This document shows positions 16,381-24,111 of a stretch of 40,650 bases of DNA, piece after piece. Source of the stretch: an uncultured Subdoligranulum sp. (GTDB lineage: Bacteria; Bacillota; Clostridia; Oscillospirales; Ruminococcaceae); contig CAJFFY010000045.1 of the NCBI GenBank assembly GCA_904374465.1, forward strand, positions 1 through 40,650. The letters run 5' to 3'. The first letter of the stretch is position 1, and the number at the start of each line of letters is the position of its first letter. The translations under genes and the position numbers were made by a program. The notes beneath the pieces were generated by a model, which did no database searches, had not been told where the DNA came from, and saw nothing but the letters and a program-made list of their open reading frames with translations.

Positions 16381-17190
16381 CTAAAGCACTTCCTGCCGGA
16401 GCAGTTCCCACATCCCCTTGAGCAATTTGCCGTTGGGCAGGACTGCATCCTCCGGCAAACCGCAACGCACGCACAACTGCCGGTAGAACCCGGTATTCTG
16501 CCGGTGCATCTTCTGGGACAGGCGAACCACCGCCGCTGCCACACTGCCCTCCTGGGTGTTGTTGTCCCGCGCCACCAGCTGATACAGTGCCGCCACCGTC
16601 ATGGGACGGTCCGACGCCAGCGCATACAGCAGCATCTGCTCCAGATAATCGCAGCCACTCATGGCAGGGTCCGCATGCATCTTTTGCAGATACCGGCGGC
16701 AGCAGCCGCGGATGCGGTACAGGTGATACTGCTCCGCACCGGCTCCCAGCAGATAAATCTGATCAAAGAGTTCTTTGAGGCTGTAGGGTTTCAGAATAAC
16801 TTCACAATCTCCAAACGCCTGCATGGCACGGCGTGCCGCCGTCCGTTCCGGCACCGGAACCGACAACAACAGCACCGGCCGTGGGTTCAGGTGCAGGGCG
16901 CGGATTTCCTCCAGCAAAGAAAGAATTCCCATATCGTTGAGCAGCACATCCAGAACCAGTACCTGCGGGCACAGCCCACCGCGCAATTGCTGCAGCAGTT
17001 CTTTTCCGCCGGGCAGAATGGCTGCCGCACGGACCTCAGGGTGGGTCTGTGCGTACAACCGGATGCAATCCCGTTCCATGCGCGCCGTGCTCACAAACGC
17101 GGCTACCACCGACGGGGTGGTTTTGCCCATCGGCGTTTGCCCGCCGTCCGCAACCGAGCGGGTTCCGTGTCTTTCCAACGTTCCCAGCAT
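16381..17190 (-). CDS. Divergent Spo0A-like response regulator
   Basis: A 269-residue protein with a receiver domain (about 27-150) and a Spo0A-type DNA-binding domain (about 178-269). The receiver keeps the phospho-acceptor position D81 (VLVLDVLLND), S110 and K134 (ILKPYS), but the acidic Mg2+ pair after the first strand is replaced by FVSTA. The effector domain parallels Spo0A (DYLEQMLLYAL, LYQLVARDNNTQEGSVAAAVVR, LPNGKLLKGMWELLRQE), but the recognition-helix arginine of TxSRVERAIRH is not conserved. I chose the ATG at 17190, five bases after the preceding stop (translational coupling). The ATG at 17130 fits the domain start better and is a real alternative. No start has a good ribosome binding site. 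Confidence 0.7.
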   Translation of the reverse strand: MLGTLERHGTRSVADGGQTPMGKTTPSVVAAFVSTARMERDCIRLYAQTHPEVRAAAILPGGKELLQQLRGGLCPQVLVLDVLLNDMGILSLLEEIRALHLNPRPVLLLSVPVPERTAARRAMQAFGDCEVILKPYSLKELFDQIYLLGAGAEQYHLYRIRGCCRRYLQKMHADPAMSGCDYLEQMLLYALASDRPMTVAALYQLVARDNNTQEGSVAAAVVRLSQKMHRQNTGFYRQLCVRCGLPEDAVLPNGKLLKGMWELLRQEVL

Positions 17191-17195
17191 ATCCG

Positions 17196-17477
17196 CTACA
17201 CCGCCGCATCGCACAGATCGTGCAGCACATCGGGGAGTTGCTCCGGAGCCACTGCGTTTTCATACATATAACATAGCAGCCGTCCGGCAAATGCCTCGTC
17301 CAATCCGCGCAGTTTACAGCACACTTCCTGCTGGGACGAACGCCGTTTTGCCAAAAAACACAGCGCATTTTGACCCCGCCGCAAAGCATAGGTCACCTGC
17401 TCTGCCTGTTGCAGGCCCTCCAGTTCCGAAAAATCCCGCCGGTACACAGCAAGATACTCTTGTCCTGCTCGTTCCAT
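17196..17477 (-). CDS. Small protein, possibly DUF6514-like, first gene of the Spo0A-like operon
   Basis: A 93-residue soluble protein with no signal peptide or membrane helix. The pattern of a tyrosine-rich strand (YLAVYRR), a central VTYALRRG strand and a C-terminal helix ending in LPDVLHDLC resembles the clostridial DUF6514 group. I recognise this only weakly. The ATG at 17477 directly follows AAGGAGAC, a short but strong site. Its stop is five bases before the regulator's likely start, so the two are probably translated together. Confidence 0.55.
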   Translation of the reverse strand: MERAGQEYLAVYRRDFSELEGLQQAEQVTYALRRGQNALCFLAKRRSSQQEVCCKLRGLDEAFAGRLLCYMYENAVAPEQLPDVLHDLCDAAV

Positions 17478-17576
17478 GTCTCCTTCATCCTCCCCGAATT
17501 TTAAGCAAACTCCCGGGGACGGCTGCCGCGGTACAGTGCCCCGTAAGATGTACTATAGGGCAAAGAGCTGCAGGAA

Positions 17577-17594
17577 TCAATCCACACCCGCCAT
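17577..17594 (-). other. Possible five-codon leader ORF
   Basis: In the 5' leader of the Spo0A-like operon, an AGGAGT sequence (17605-17610) lies about 10 bases before ATG GCG GGT GTG GAT TGA, which would encode MAGVD. It could be chance. Confidence 0.25.
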
Positions 17595-17635
17595 ACGTTT
17601 TTCTACTCCTAGTGCAAGAAATGTCTGTTTTGTTC

Positions 17636-17664
17636 AGTATAACATAAACAGCGCAAAATGAGAA
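17636..17664 (-). promoter_or_regulatory. Candidate promoter of the Spo0A-like operon
   Basis: On the minus strand, the -35 box is TTCTCA (17659-17664) and the -10 box is TATACT (17636-17641), spaced by 17 bases. It would give a leader of about 150 bases before the first gene. Confidence 0.55.
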
Positions 17665-17686
17665 TGTTTTTTCAAAAAAGTATCTA

Positions 17687-17697
17687 TTTCGACAAAA
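17687..17697 (-). promoter_or_regulatory. Spo0A-binding (0A) box
   Basis: TTTTGTCGAAA on the minus strand contains the exact TGTCGAA core of the 0A box with matching flanks. It lies 22 bases upstream of the -35 element of the Spo0A-like operon, a position suited to activation or autoregulation. Binding is inferred, not shown. Confidence 0.6.
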
Positions 17698-17740
17698 TTC
17701 GTTCCGGCTTTCTGCGGTTTTCCAGCGCGCAAAAGAACAC

Positions 17741-17780
17741 AAAAAACCAACGGGGCACGGTAAATACCGTGCCCCGTTGG
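17741..17780 (-). terminator. Terminator of tRNA-Ala
   Basis: A perfect 15-bp stem (CCAACGGGGCACGGT with ACCGTGCCCCGTTGG) with a four-base loop is followed by TTTTTT on the minus strand, seven bases beyond the tRNA CCA end. Confidence 0.95.
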
Positions 17781-17786
17781 CTTTTC

Positions 17787-17862
17787 TGGTGGACCTGGAG
17801 GGATTCGAACCCTTGACCTCTCGGATGCGAACCGAACGCTCTCCCAACTGAGCTACAGGCCC
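17787..17862 (-). tRNA. tRNA-Ala (anticodon CGC)
   Basis: A 76-base tRNA with an encoded CCA. The acceptor stem is GGGCCTG paired with CAGGTCC. The D-arm is GCTC-AGTTGGGA-GAGC. The anticodon arm is TTCGG-TTCGCAT-CCGAG, giving CGC at 34-36, which reads GCG. The T-loop is TTCGAAT; the outermost T-stem pair is an A-C mismatch. It is a single-gene unit with its own promoter and terminator. Confidence 0.95.
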
Positions 17863-17882
17863 ATATTTTGTCTGACTTGGAT

Positions 17883-17911
17883 ATTTTACTTCATTCCCCC
17901 GGAAATGTCAA
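17883..17911 (-). promoter_or_regulatory. Promoter of tRNA-Ala
   Basis: On the minus strand, the -35 box is TTGACA (17906-17911) and the -10 box is TAAAAT (17883-17888), spaced by 17 bases. An A/T-rich stretch lies upstream. Confidence 0.85.
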
Positions 17912-18055
17912 GTGTCCCCCTGAAAAATTCCCAAAAAATCGAGAAAGTTGTAAAAAACTCGATCAGATCGCATTTTCCCTCTCTTTTTCGTTTGCGCCGC
18001 CCCGGCAAATGGTGTATGATAATACATAATTGATTCTGCAAGGGAGTGTTTCCGG

Positions 18056-19905
18056 ATGAAGATCCCGTTTTCCCTGCCGGGCCGCTTCGGCGACCGCCCG
18101 GTTGCCCTGCTGGCAGGCGGTGCCGCCGTTGTGGTAGCCCTGCTTTTCTGCGTTGTTGCCGCCACGGCGTTGTTGCCGCCACGGTGGGCATCGCCCCCCA
18201 GGATACCGTCCCTGCCCCTGCCACCGCGGAAACTGCCGAAACTGCCACTCCGGAAACGGCAGAGACCGCGCAGCTTCCCACCACAGCCGACACGACCGCG
18301 ACCCAAACCGTGGGCACGGTGTTGCCGCAGACCGCGGATGCCGGCCGTACTTATCTGGACGAAACCCTGTTCATCGGCGATTCCAACACGGCGCGGTATC
18401 TGATGTACGCTGACGAAACGGGCCAGGCGTTCACATCACTGAACAACAACATCGGCGTGGTGAGCATGGGGGCTGGCGCCATCACCACGCTGCCCTGCGA
18501 GAAATTCAAGGGGTCGTCCAAAATGTACACCGTTCCGGAAGCGGTGGCCATGCTGAAGCCCAAGCGGATCATCATCTGCTACGGCACCAACAATCTGGGC
18601 GGTTCCTCCACCGATGCCACCGGTTTCATTTCCACCTATCTGAAGGGATTACAGGCCATTCAACAGGCCTGGCCGTACTGCGACATCATTGTCAGCGCCA
18701 TTCCTCCGCTGGACAAGCAGCGGGAAAACACCAACCTGACCATGGTTCAGGTGGACGCCTACAATGCCGCCCTGGTACAGATGTGTGAGGAAAACGGTTT
18801 CAAGTTTCTGAACAGTGCCGAGGACCTGCGGGACAGCACCACCGGCTGGGCCAAGACCGACTACACCCTTTCGGACGGGGTGCATCTTTCCAAGGTAGCC
18901 GTTACCGCCTATTTTGACTATGTGCGCACCCACGCCTATGTAACGGAGGACCGCCGTCCCCAGCCGCTGGGCACCATTCCCACCCCGGACGGCGTACCGG
19001 CCAACCTGATCACCGAAGACCCCATTGCCGTACGCGGCGCCAAAGTTCCGCTGGAATTTGTGGCCACCAACGGCGGCAAGCTGTCCGGTTCTACCAGCCA
19101 ACTGGTCAAAAAGGGCGGTACCTCCAGCGCCGTTACAGCCATTCCCAACGAAGGATTTGTCTTTGCCGGTTGGACGGCCAGTACCGGCGGCAGTTACAGC
19201 AGTGCCACCATCGCATTCACCATGCCTTCCAATGCCAACGCCGGCGGTGTGGTCCTGACCGCCCATTTCAAGGCGGACGCCCACGAGCACAACTACCTGT
19301 TGGTGGAAGGCACCGAGGTAGCCGCCACCTGCCTGACCGACGGCAGCGCCAAGTACAAGTGCAGCATCTGCGGGGATGTGACCGAAAAGGATATTCCCGC
19401 CCTGGGTCACGACTGGGACGGCGGCCAGCAAAAGGGAGATCAGATGGTCTATACCTGCCGCCGCTGCGGGCAAACCCGCAAGGAGCCCATAAAACAAACC
19501 AACACACCACAGCCCACCGCCACACCGAAAAAGACAGCCACCCCTACCGCAACGCCTTCCCCGGTGCCGTCGAAAGCCCCGGCCCCCGTATCGACACCAC
19601 AGCCCACACCGGTTCCGACACCAGTTCCCACGCCAGTTCCTACGCCGGTGCCGACGCCGGAACCCACACCGGAGCCCACGCCGGAACCGACACCCGTTCC
19701 TACCCCTGATCCCACGCCGGAACCGACACCCGTTCCTACCCCTGATCCCACACCGGAACCCGTTCCCGAACCCGATATACCGGACGGCGGCGGCGATTCC
19801 GGCGGCGGAGAGGCTGCCCCCAGTGAAGAAGTCACCCAAAGCGTGGAGGCACCGGCTGCCGTACCGGAAGAAGCGTCCGTTCCGGAGCCCCCTGCCGAAT
19901 CCTGA
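18056..19905 (+). CDS. Secreted SGNH/GDSL hydrolase with Pro/Thr-rich tail, frameshifted in its signal peptide
   Basis: An ATG at 18056, after AAGGGAG, starts a clear signal peptide (basic start, then AVVVALLFCVVAAT). The mature protein continues in another frame because a 17-bp tandem duplication (18150-18183) shifts it. With one copy the product is about 610 residues. Residues 93-290 form an SGNH hydrolase: GDSN (102-105, nucleophile S104), CYGTNN, and DGVH (268-271) supplying the catalytic Asp and His. Next come an InlB-repeat-like GFVFAGWTA segment, a module with KCSIC and CRRC cysteine pairs and HEHNY and LGHDWD motifs, and a long PTP-rich stalk. There is no sortase motif or C-terminal helix. 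Likely an extracytoplasmic esterase or deacetylase on cell-wall glycans. As sequenced the gene is broken, unless it is phase-variable or the duplication is a sequencing or assembly error. Confidence 0.8.
18150..18183 (+). repeat. Perfect 17-bp tandem duplication causing a frameshift
   Basis: GCGTTGTTGCCGCCACG occurs at 18150-18166 and again, identically, at 18167-18183. Seventeen is not a multiple of three. Removing one copy joins the signal peptide ...FCVVAAT directly and in frame to VGIAPQDTVPAP, so the duplication is the only lesion. Confidence 0.95.
19681..19752 (+). repeat. 36-bp in-frame tandem repeat in the Pro/Thr stalk
   Basis: Two 36-bp units (19681-19716 and 19717-19752) differ only in the last base. 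Each encodes PEPTPVPTPDPT. The surrounding bases from about 19600 are shorter, imperfect copies of PTP units. Because 36 is a multiple of three, copy-number change would alter stalk length without a frameshift. Confidence 0.9.
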
Positions 19906-19912
19906 ATTGTAC

Positions 19913-19940
19913 CGACCGCCCCCGCGGGGGCGGTCGTTTC
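19913..19940 (+). terminator. Weak terminator after the SGNH hydrolase
   Basis: A 24-base perfect palindrome (CGACCGCCCCCG and its complement) follows the stop by eight bases but is followed only by TTTCC. It may allow readthrough into the ABC transporter gene 33 bases further on. Confidence 0.5.
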
Positions 19941-19968
19941 CTGCCAAAGAAAAGAGAGGTTCTATTCT

Positions 19969-21738
19969 ATGTCCAACGTCCGGCAAAAGAGCAGCAAAGA
20001 ACTGCTGCCCCGTTTTCTGCCCTACCTGATGAAGTACAAAGCCGTACTGTTTCTGGATTTGTTCTGTGCGGCCCTGACCACCCTGTGCGATATTGTATTG
20101 CCCAAAATCATGGGTGTACTGACCAATACCGCCACCGACGGAGCCGCCGTCCTGACCGTGCAGACCGTTCTGCGTTTGGCCGCCCTTTACTTTGTGCTGC
20201 GCCTCATCGACGGAGCCGCCAGCTATTTCATGTCCGGTATCGGCCATATTATGGGTGTACATATCGAGACCGACATGCGCCGGGATGCCTTTGACCATCT
20301 GCTGCGGCTGGACCACACCTATTACAACAACACCAAGGTGGGCCAGATCATGGGGCGCATCACCAACGACCTGTTTGATGTGACCGAGTTTGCGCACCAT
20401 TGCCCCGAAGAATTCTTCATCGCTTTCATCAAAATCGTAGCTTCCTTTGTAATTCTTTGCCAGGCCAGTGTTCCCCTGACGCTGGTGGTCTTTGCCTGCG
20501 TGCCACTCATGGGCATCGTCTCGGTCAAACTGAATCTGAAACTGCGGGCCCGGTTCCGGCAGCAGCGTTTTCAGATCGGCGAATTGAACGCCACCATTGA
20601 GGACAGCCTGCTGGGCCAGCGGGTGGTCAAGGCCTTTGCCGCCGAAGACCAGGAACGGGAAAAATTTGCCGAGGGCAACCGTGCTTTTGAACAAATCAAA
20701 ACGTTGACTTACCATGCCATGGCCGCCTTCAACACCTCCACCCGGCTTTTTGACGGATTGATGTATCTGGTGGTCATCCTGGCCGGCGGCCTGTCACTGG
20801 TATATGGCGCCATCAACGCCGGGGATCTGGTAGCCTATGTGCTGTATGTTTCCACCCTGATCGCCACCATCCGCCGCATCGTGGAATTTGCCGAGCAGTT
20901 CCAGCGCGGCATGACCGGCATTGAGCGATTCCTGGAAATCATGGACACCCCCGTGGCCATCGCCGACGCCCCCGGCGCCAAGCCCCTGGTCGTGCGGGAG
21001 GGTGGCATCGAGTTCCGGGATGTGAGCTTTGAATACCCCGATGACCACAACCAGGTCCTGCGCCATGTGAATCTTCGGATTCGCCCCGGCGAAAGCCTGG
21101 CCCTGGTGGGACCTTCCGGCGGCGGCAAAACTACCTTGTGCAATCTGATTCCCCGTTTCTATGACGTAACGGGCGGCGAGATTCTCATCGACGGGCAGAA
21201 CGTACGGGACGTCACGTTGCGCAGCCTGCGGGACGCCATCGGCGTGGTCCAGCAGGACGTCTACCTGTTCAGCGGTACCGTAGCAGAAAACATCGCCTAC
21301 GGCAAGCCCGGCGCTTCCCGGGCCGAAATTGAGCAGGCCGCCAAACTGGCCGGAGCCGACGCCTTTGTCCGCGCCCTGAAGGATGGATATGACACCTATG
21401 TGGGCGAACGGGGTGTCAAACTCAGCGGCGGGCAGAAACAGCGTATTGCCATCGCGCGTGTTTTCTTGAAAAATCCCCCCATCCTGCTGCTGGACGAAGC
21501 CACCAGTGCCCTGGACAACGAGAGTGAGATCCTGGTGGGACAGAGTCTGGACAAACTGGCCAAAGGCCGCACCACCCTGACCATCGCCCACCGGTTGACC
21601 ACCATCCAGAACGCCGACCGCATTCTGGTACTGGGCAAGGACGGCATCGAGGAAGAAGGCAGCCACGCCCAACTGCTGGCCAAAAAAGGCATCTACTACC
21701 GGCTCTGGAACGGCTTGGTCAGCGGACAGACCCTTTGA
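19969..21738 (+). CDS. ABC transporter half-exporter, fused permease and ATPase (MsbA/LmrA-like)
   Basis: A 589-residue exporter half-molecule that would act as a dimer in the cytoplasmic membrane. The N-terminal six-helix domain covers about residues 20-315. The ATPase domain follows, with Walker A GPSGGGKT (381-388), signature LSGGQKQR (485-492), Walker B ILLLDEATSALD (505 on) and an AHRLTTI switch. An AGAGAGG site precedes the ATG at 19969. The substrate (lipid, drug or peptide) cannot be told from the sequence. No accessory gene is adjacent other than the SGNH hydrolase upstream. Confidence 0.93.
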   Translation: MSNVRQKSSKELLPRFLPYLMKYKAVLFLDLFCAALTTLCDIVLPKIMGVLTNTATDGAAVLTVQTVLRLAALYFVLRLIDGAASYFMSGIGHIMGVHIETDMRRDAFDHLLRLDHTYYNNTKVGQIMGRITNDLFDVTEFAHHCPEEFFIAFIKIVASFVILCQASVPLTLVVFACVPLMGIVSVKLNLKLRARFRQQRFQIGELNATIEDSLLGQRVVKAFAAEDQEREKFAEGNRAFEQIKTLTYHAMAAFNTSTRLFDGLMYLVVILAGGLSLVYGAINAGDLVAYVLYVSTLIATIRRIVEFAEQFQRGMTGIERFLEIMDTPVAIADAPGAKPLVVREGGIEFRDVSFEYPDDHNQVLRHVNLRIRPGESLALVGPSGGGKTTLCNLIPRFYDVTGGEILIDGQNVRDVTLRSLRDAIGVVQQDVYLFSGTVAENIAYGKPGASRAEIEQAAKLAGADAFVRALKDGYDTYVGERGVKLSGGQKQRIAIARVFLKNPPILLLDEATSALDNESEILVGQSLDKLAKGRTTLTIAHRLTTIQNADRILVLGKDGIEEEGSHAQLLAKKGIYYRLWNGLVSGQTL

Positions 21739-21751
21739 CTTCATTTTCACA

Positions 21752-21781
21752 GCAAACGCCCCGCATTCGCGGGGCGTTTGC
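21752..21781. terminator. Hairpin between the converging ABC transporter and flippase genes
   Basis: GCAAACGCCCCGC and GCGGGGCGTTTGC form a perfect 13-bp stem with loop ATTC. T/A content at its base suits both directions, though the T-runs are short. Confidence 0.75.
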
Positions 21782-21786
21782 CATAC

Positions 21787-23097
21787 CTATACCGCGGCGG
21801 CCACACGCAGCATCCGCCGGGTGTTCAGTGTGAAGGTCAACAGGTTGGAGGCGATCATGATCCCCAGGAAGGCGGCCATCCCGTACCGGGGCAGCAACAG
21901 TGAGATGGCGGCTATGCGGAAAACCGAGTCCACCAACGAATAGCGGAAGGTGGCCATCTGCTCTCCCAATCCCTTGAGCACCCCATCCACCATGCTTTCC
22001 AGATACATGAACGGAGCCACCAATCCCAACACCTGCACATACCGTCCCACCTCGGCATCCCGGTAGACCAGTTCGGCCAGCGGCGCCCCGAACCACAAAA
22101 AACCCAGCCCCGCCGCCAGCGAAAAAATACCGGTCAGCTTGAGCATGGCCCCGATAAGCCGGCGGGTGCTGCGCCCGTCGCCTCGGGTGTGCGCCCGGGT
22201 GATCTCCGGCATCAGCAAACCGGAAAGGGCAGCCAATACCGAAAATGGAAAGAAGAGCAACGGCAGCGCCATCCCCTTGAGGTTGCCGTACTGGGTCATG
22301 GCCACTGCACGGCTGCCGGTATACAGCGAAAGGTTCAGCGGGATTAGGCTGCTTTCCACTGCCTGCAAACCGCTGGCCAACAGGCGGCTTCCCTCCACCG
22401 GCAAAACGATTTCATACAGTTCCTGCCGGGTATAGGGATGCAGAGGTTCTTCCGGCCGCGGTGCGAATTCCGGGGTGCGGGCCGCAAACAGCAGCATCAG
22501 ACCGCAGGAAACGCCCTCCGACACGGTATTGCCCAGCACCACGGCGGCACATCCGTAACCGGCGCCCCACTGTGCCATAACACGCAGCCCCGCCACAGCC
22601 ACCGCCATGCGCACCAGCTGTTCGATCAACTGGGCCACCACGTTGGGGGTAACCCGCCGGGAGGCCAGAAAACACCCCCGCAGCGCCCCCGACACCGCCA
22701 TAAAGGGCAGGCTGGGTGCCAGAATGCGCAGTGCCGTCTCGGCACGGACATCATGCAGCAGATACCGCGCCGCCGGTCCGGCCAGCACCGCCTGCATCAC
22801 CATAGCGCCCGTACCGAACAGCAGTGCTGTACTGCAAAGGCCCCGCAGCGTAGCCGCCATCCCCTGCCCGCGGGCCAGACTCTGGGCGGCCAGTCGGGTG
22901 GCGGCCACATTCATGCCGGCGGTGGCCAGGGAGACAAACACCATATACAGGGACAGGATCAGCTGGTAGAGGCCCATCCCTTCGCCCCCCAGAAAGGCCG
23001 AAAGTACCACCCGGAATCCCATGCCCAGCATCCGCAGCACCAGGCCGGAAGCCGTGAGCAGCAAGGCGTTGTGCAGGTACAATTTGCGTTTGGTCAT
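21787..23097 (-). CDS. MVF/MATE-superfamily lipid flippase, SpoVB/MurJ-like
   Basis: A 436-residue polytopic membrane protein with a repeating pattern of about 12-14 hydrophobic segments. The N-terminus (KLYLHNALLLTASGLVLRMLGMGFRV) and the GGEGMGLYQLILSLY motif are typical of SpoVB-like flippases that move lipid-linked cell-wall or polysaccharide units. AGGAGG lies before the ATG at 23097; a longer start overlaps the divergent promoter and adds a non-membrane leader. It is divergent from punA. SpoVB-like rather than essential MurJ is a guess; the family has several paralogues in Clostridia. Confidence 0.85.
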   Translation of the reverse strand: MTKRKLYLHNALLLTASGLVLRMLGMGFRVVLSAFLGGEGMGLYQLILSLYMVFVSLATAGMNVAATRLAAQSLARGQGMAATLRGLCSTALLFGTGAMVMQAVLAGPAARYLLHDVRAETALRILAPSLPFMAVSGALRGCFLASRRVTPNVVAQLIEQLVRMAVAVAGLRVMAQWGAGYGCAAVVLGNTVSEGVSCGLMLLFAARTPEFAPRPEEPLHPYTRQELYEIVLPVEGSRLLASGLQAVESSLIPLNLSLYTGSRAVAMTQYGNLKGMALPLLFFPFSVLAALSGLLMPEITRAHTRGDGRSTRRLIGAMLKLTGIFSLAAGLGFLWFGAPLAELVYRDAEVGRYVQVLGLVAPFMYLESMVDGVLKGLGEQMATFRYSLVDSVFRIAAISLLLPRYGMAAFLGIMIASNLLTFTLNTRRMLRVAAAV

Positions 23098-23157
23098 GGC
23101 GGCGCCCCTCCTCTTTTCCTCTTGTATGCCTATGCGGTGGTGACCTGTCCGTATGCC

Positions 23158-23186
23158 TTGCGCCGGGCAAAGTCCGGTGGTACAAT
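23158..23186 (+). promoter_or_regulatory. Candidate promoter of punA
   Basis: The -35 box is TTGCGC (23158-23163) and the -10 box is TACAAT (23181-23186), with a 17-base spacer. It lies in the 120-base divergent gap shared with the flippase gene. Confidence 0.5.
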
Positions 23187-23217
23187 GGGAGCAACAATCC
23201 ACAGGAGGTTTTCCCCT

Positions 23218-24027
23218 ATGAAAGAAGTCGATACCGCGGTCGCTTATCTGCGCCAGCATCTTCCCTTTACGCCTGACCTGGCCCTGGTTCTGGGTTCCGG
23301 CTTAGGTGGTCTGGCTGACGAGATCGAAAACGCCGTAACCATTCCCTACCGGGATGTACCGGGTTTCCCGGTTTCCACCGCCCCGGGCCACGCCGGACAG
23401 TTCGTGGCCGGACAGCTGGGCGGCAAAAACGTGCTGTGCATGCAGGGGCGTTTCCACTACTACGAAGGTCACGAGATGTCCGCCATCGCTTTGCCGGTGC
23501 GGGTTTTCAAAGCACTGGGCTGCCGGGCGCTGGTGCTGACCAACGCCGCCGGCGGTGTGAACTGGGATTTCAACGTGGGCGATTTTATGCTGATCACCGA
23601 TCACATCAACTTTATGGGCGCCAACCCGCTGCGGGGTGCCAACGACGACAGCATCGGTCCGCGGTTCTGCGATATGACCCAGGTGTATGCACCGGATCTG
23701 CAGTCCTTGGCCCTGCGGGTAGCCAAAGAGCAGAATCTTGTTCTGCAGAAGGGCGTCTATCTGGGCTATATGGGGCCCAGTTTTGAGACTCCCGCCGAGA
23801 TCCGAGCCTTCCGCACGCTGGGTGCCGACGCCGTGGGCATGAGCACCGTGCCCGAGGCCATTGCAGCCAGCCATTGCGGTCTGCCGGTGCTGGGGCTCAG
23901 CCTGATCACCAACATGGCTGCCGGCATGGCGGGCAAGCGGCTTTCCGGCGACGAAGTCATCGAAATTGCCAACCAGCGGGGCGTTGTCTTCCAGAAACTG
24001 GTGCGTGGCATCGTGGAGGCTCTGTAA
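23218..24027 (+). CDS. punA: Purine nucleoside phosphorylase (trimeric PNP family)
   Basis: A 269-residue cytoplasmic enzyme that splits inosine or guanosine with phosphate for purine salvage. Motifs are LVLGSGLGG (phosphate loop, 23-31), GHAGQFVAG, QGRFHYYEGH, TNAAGGVN, GYMGPSFETPAEIRAF, the substrate-binding AVGMSTVPEAIAA, and ITNMAAG near the end. AGGAGG precedes the ATG at 23218. It matches the high-molecular-weight trimeric class rather than the hexameric DeoD class. Confidence 0.93.
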   Translation: MKEVDTAVAYLRQHLPFTPDLALVLGSGLGGLADEIENAVTIPYRDVPGFPVSTAPGHAGQFVAGQLGGKNVLCMQGRFHYYEGHEMSAIALPVRVFKALGCRALVLTNAAGGVNWDFNVGDFMLITDHINFMGANPLRGANDDSIGPRFCDMTQVYAPDLQSLALRVAKEQNLVLQKGVYLGYMGPSFETPAEIRAFRTLGADAVGMSTVPEAIAASHCGLPVLGLSLITNMAAGMAGKRLSGDEVIEIANQRGVVFQKLVRGIVEAL

Positions 24028-24039
24028 GCCGTTCCAACC

Positions 24040-24068
24040 TTGCAATGGTGCGGTATTTTTGCTATACT
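24040..24068 (+). promoter_or_regulatory. Promoter of the Mrp-like gene
   Basis: The -35 box is TTGCAA (24040-24045) and the -10 box is TATACT (24063-24068), with a 17-base spacer, 13 bases after the punA stop. Confidence 0.65.
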
Positions 24069-24111
24069 GTACTTTGCTTGAATGCATTTTTATCGTAAGG
24101 AGCAAAACATC

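Noticed and set aside
18046..18183. A GTG start at 18046 that would open the mature SGNH frame directly
   Set aside because: The GTG overlaps the ribosome binding site itself, and the encoded N-terminus is an arginine- and proline-rich stretch that is not an export signal. The ATG at 18056 in the other frame encodes a proper signal peptide.
19600..19770. The regularly repeated units in the SGNH gene as a CRISPR array
   Set aside because: The units are in-frame PTP codon repeats with no unique spacers.
18649..20715. A 688-codon glycine- and arginine-rich minus-strand frame opposite the SGNH hydrolase and ABC transporter
   Set aside because: The repeats are only the complement of the Pro/Thr codons of the stalk; there is no start site.
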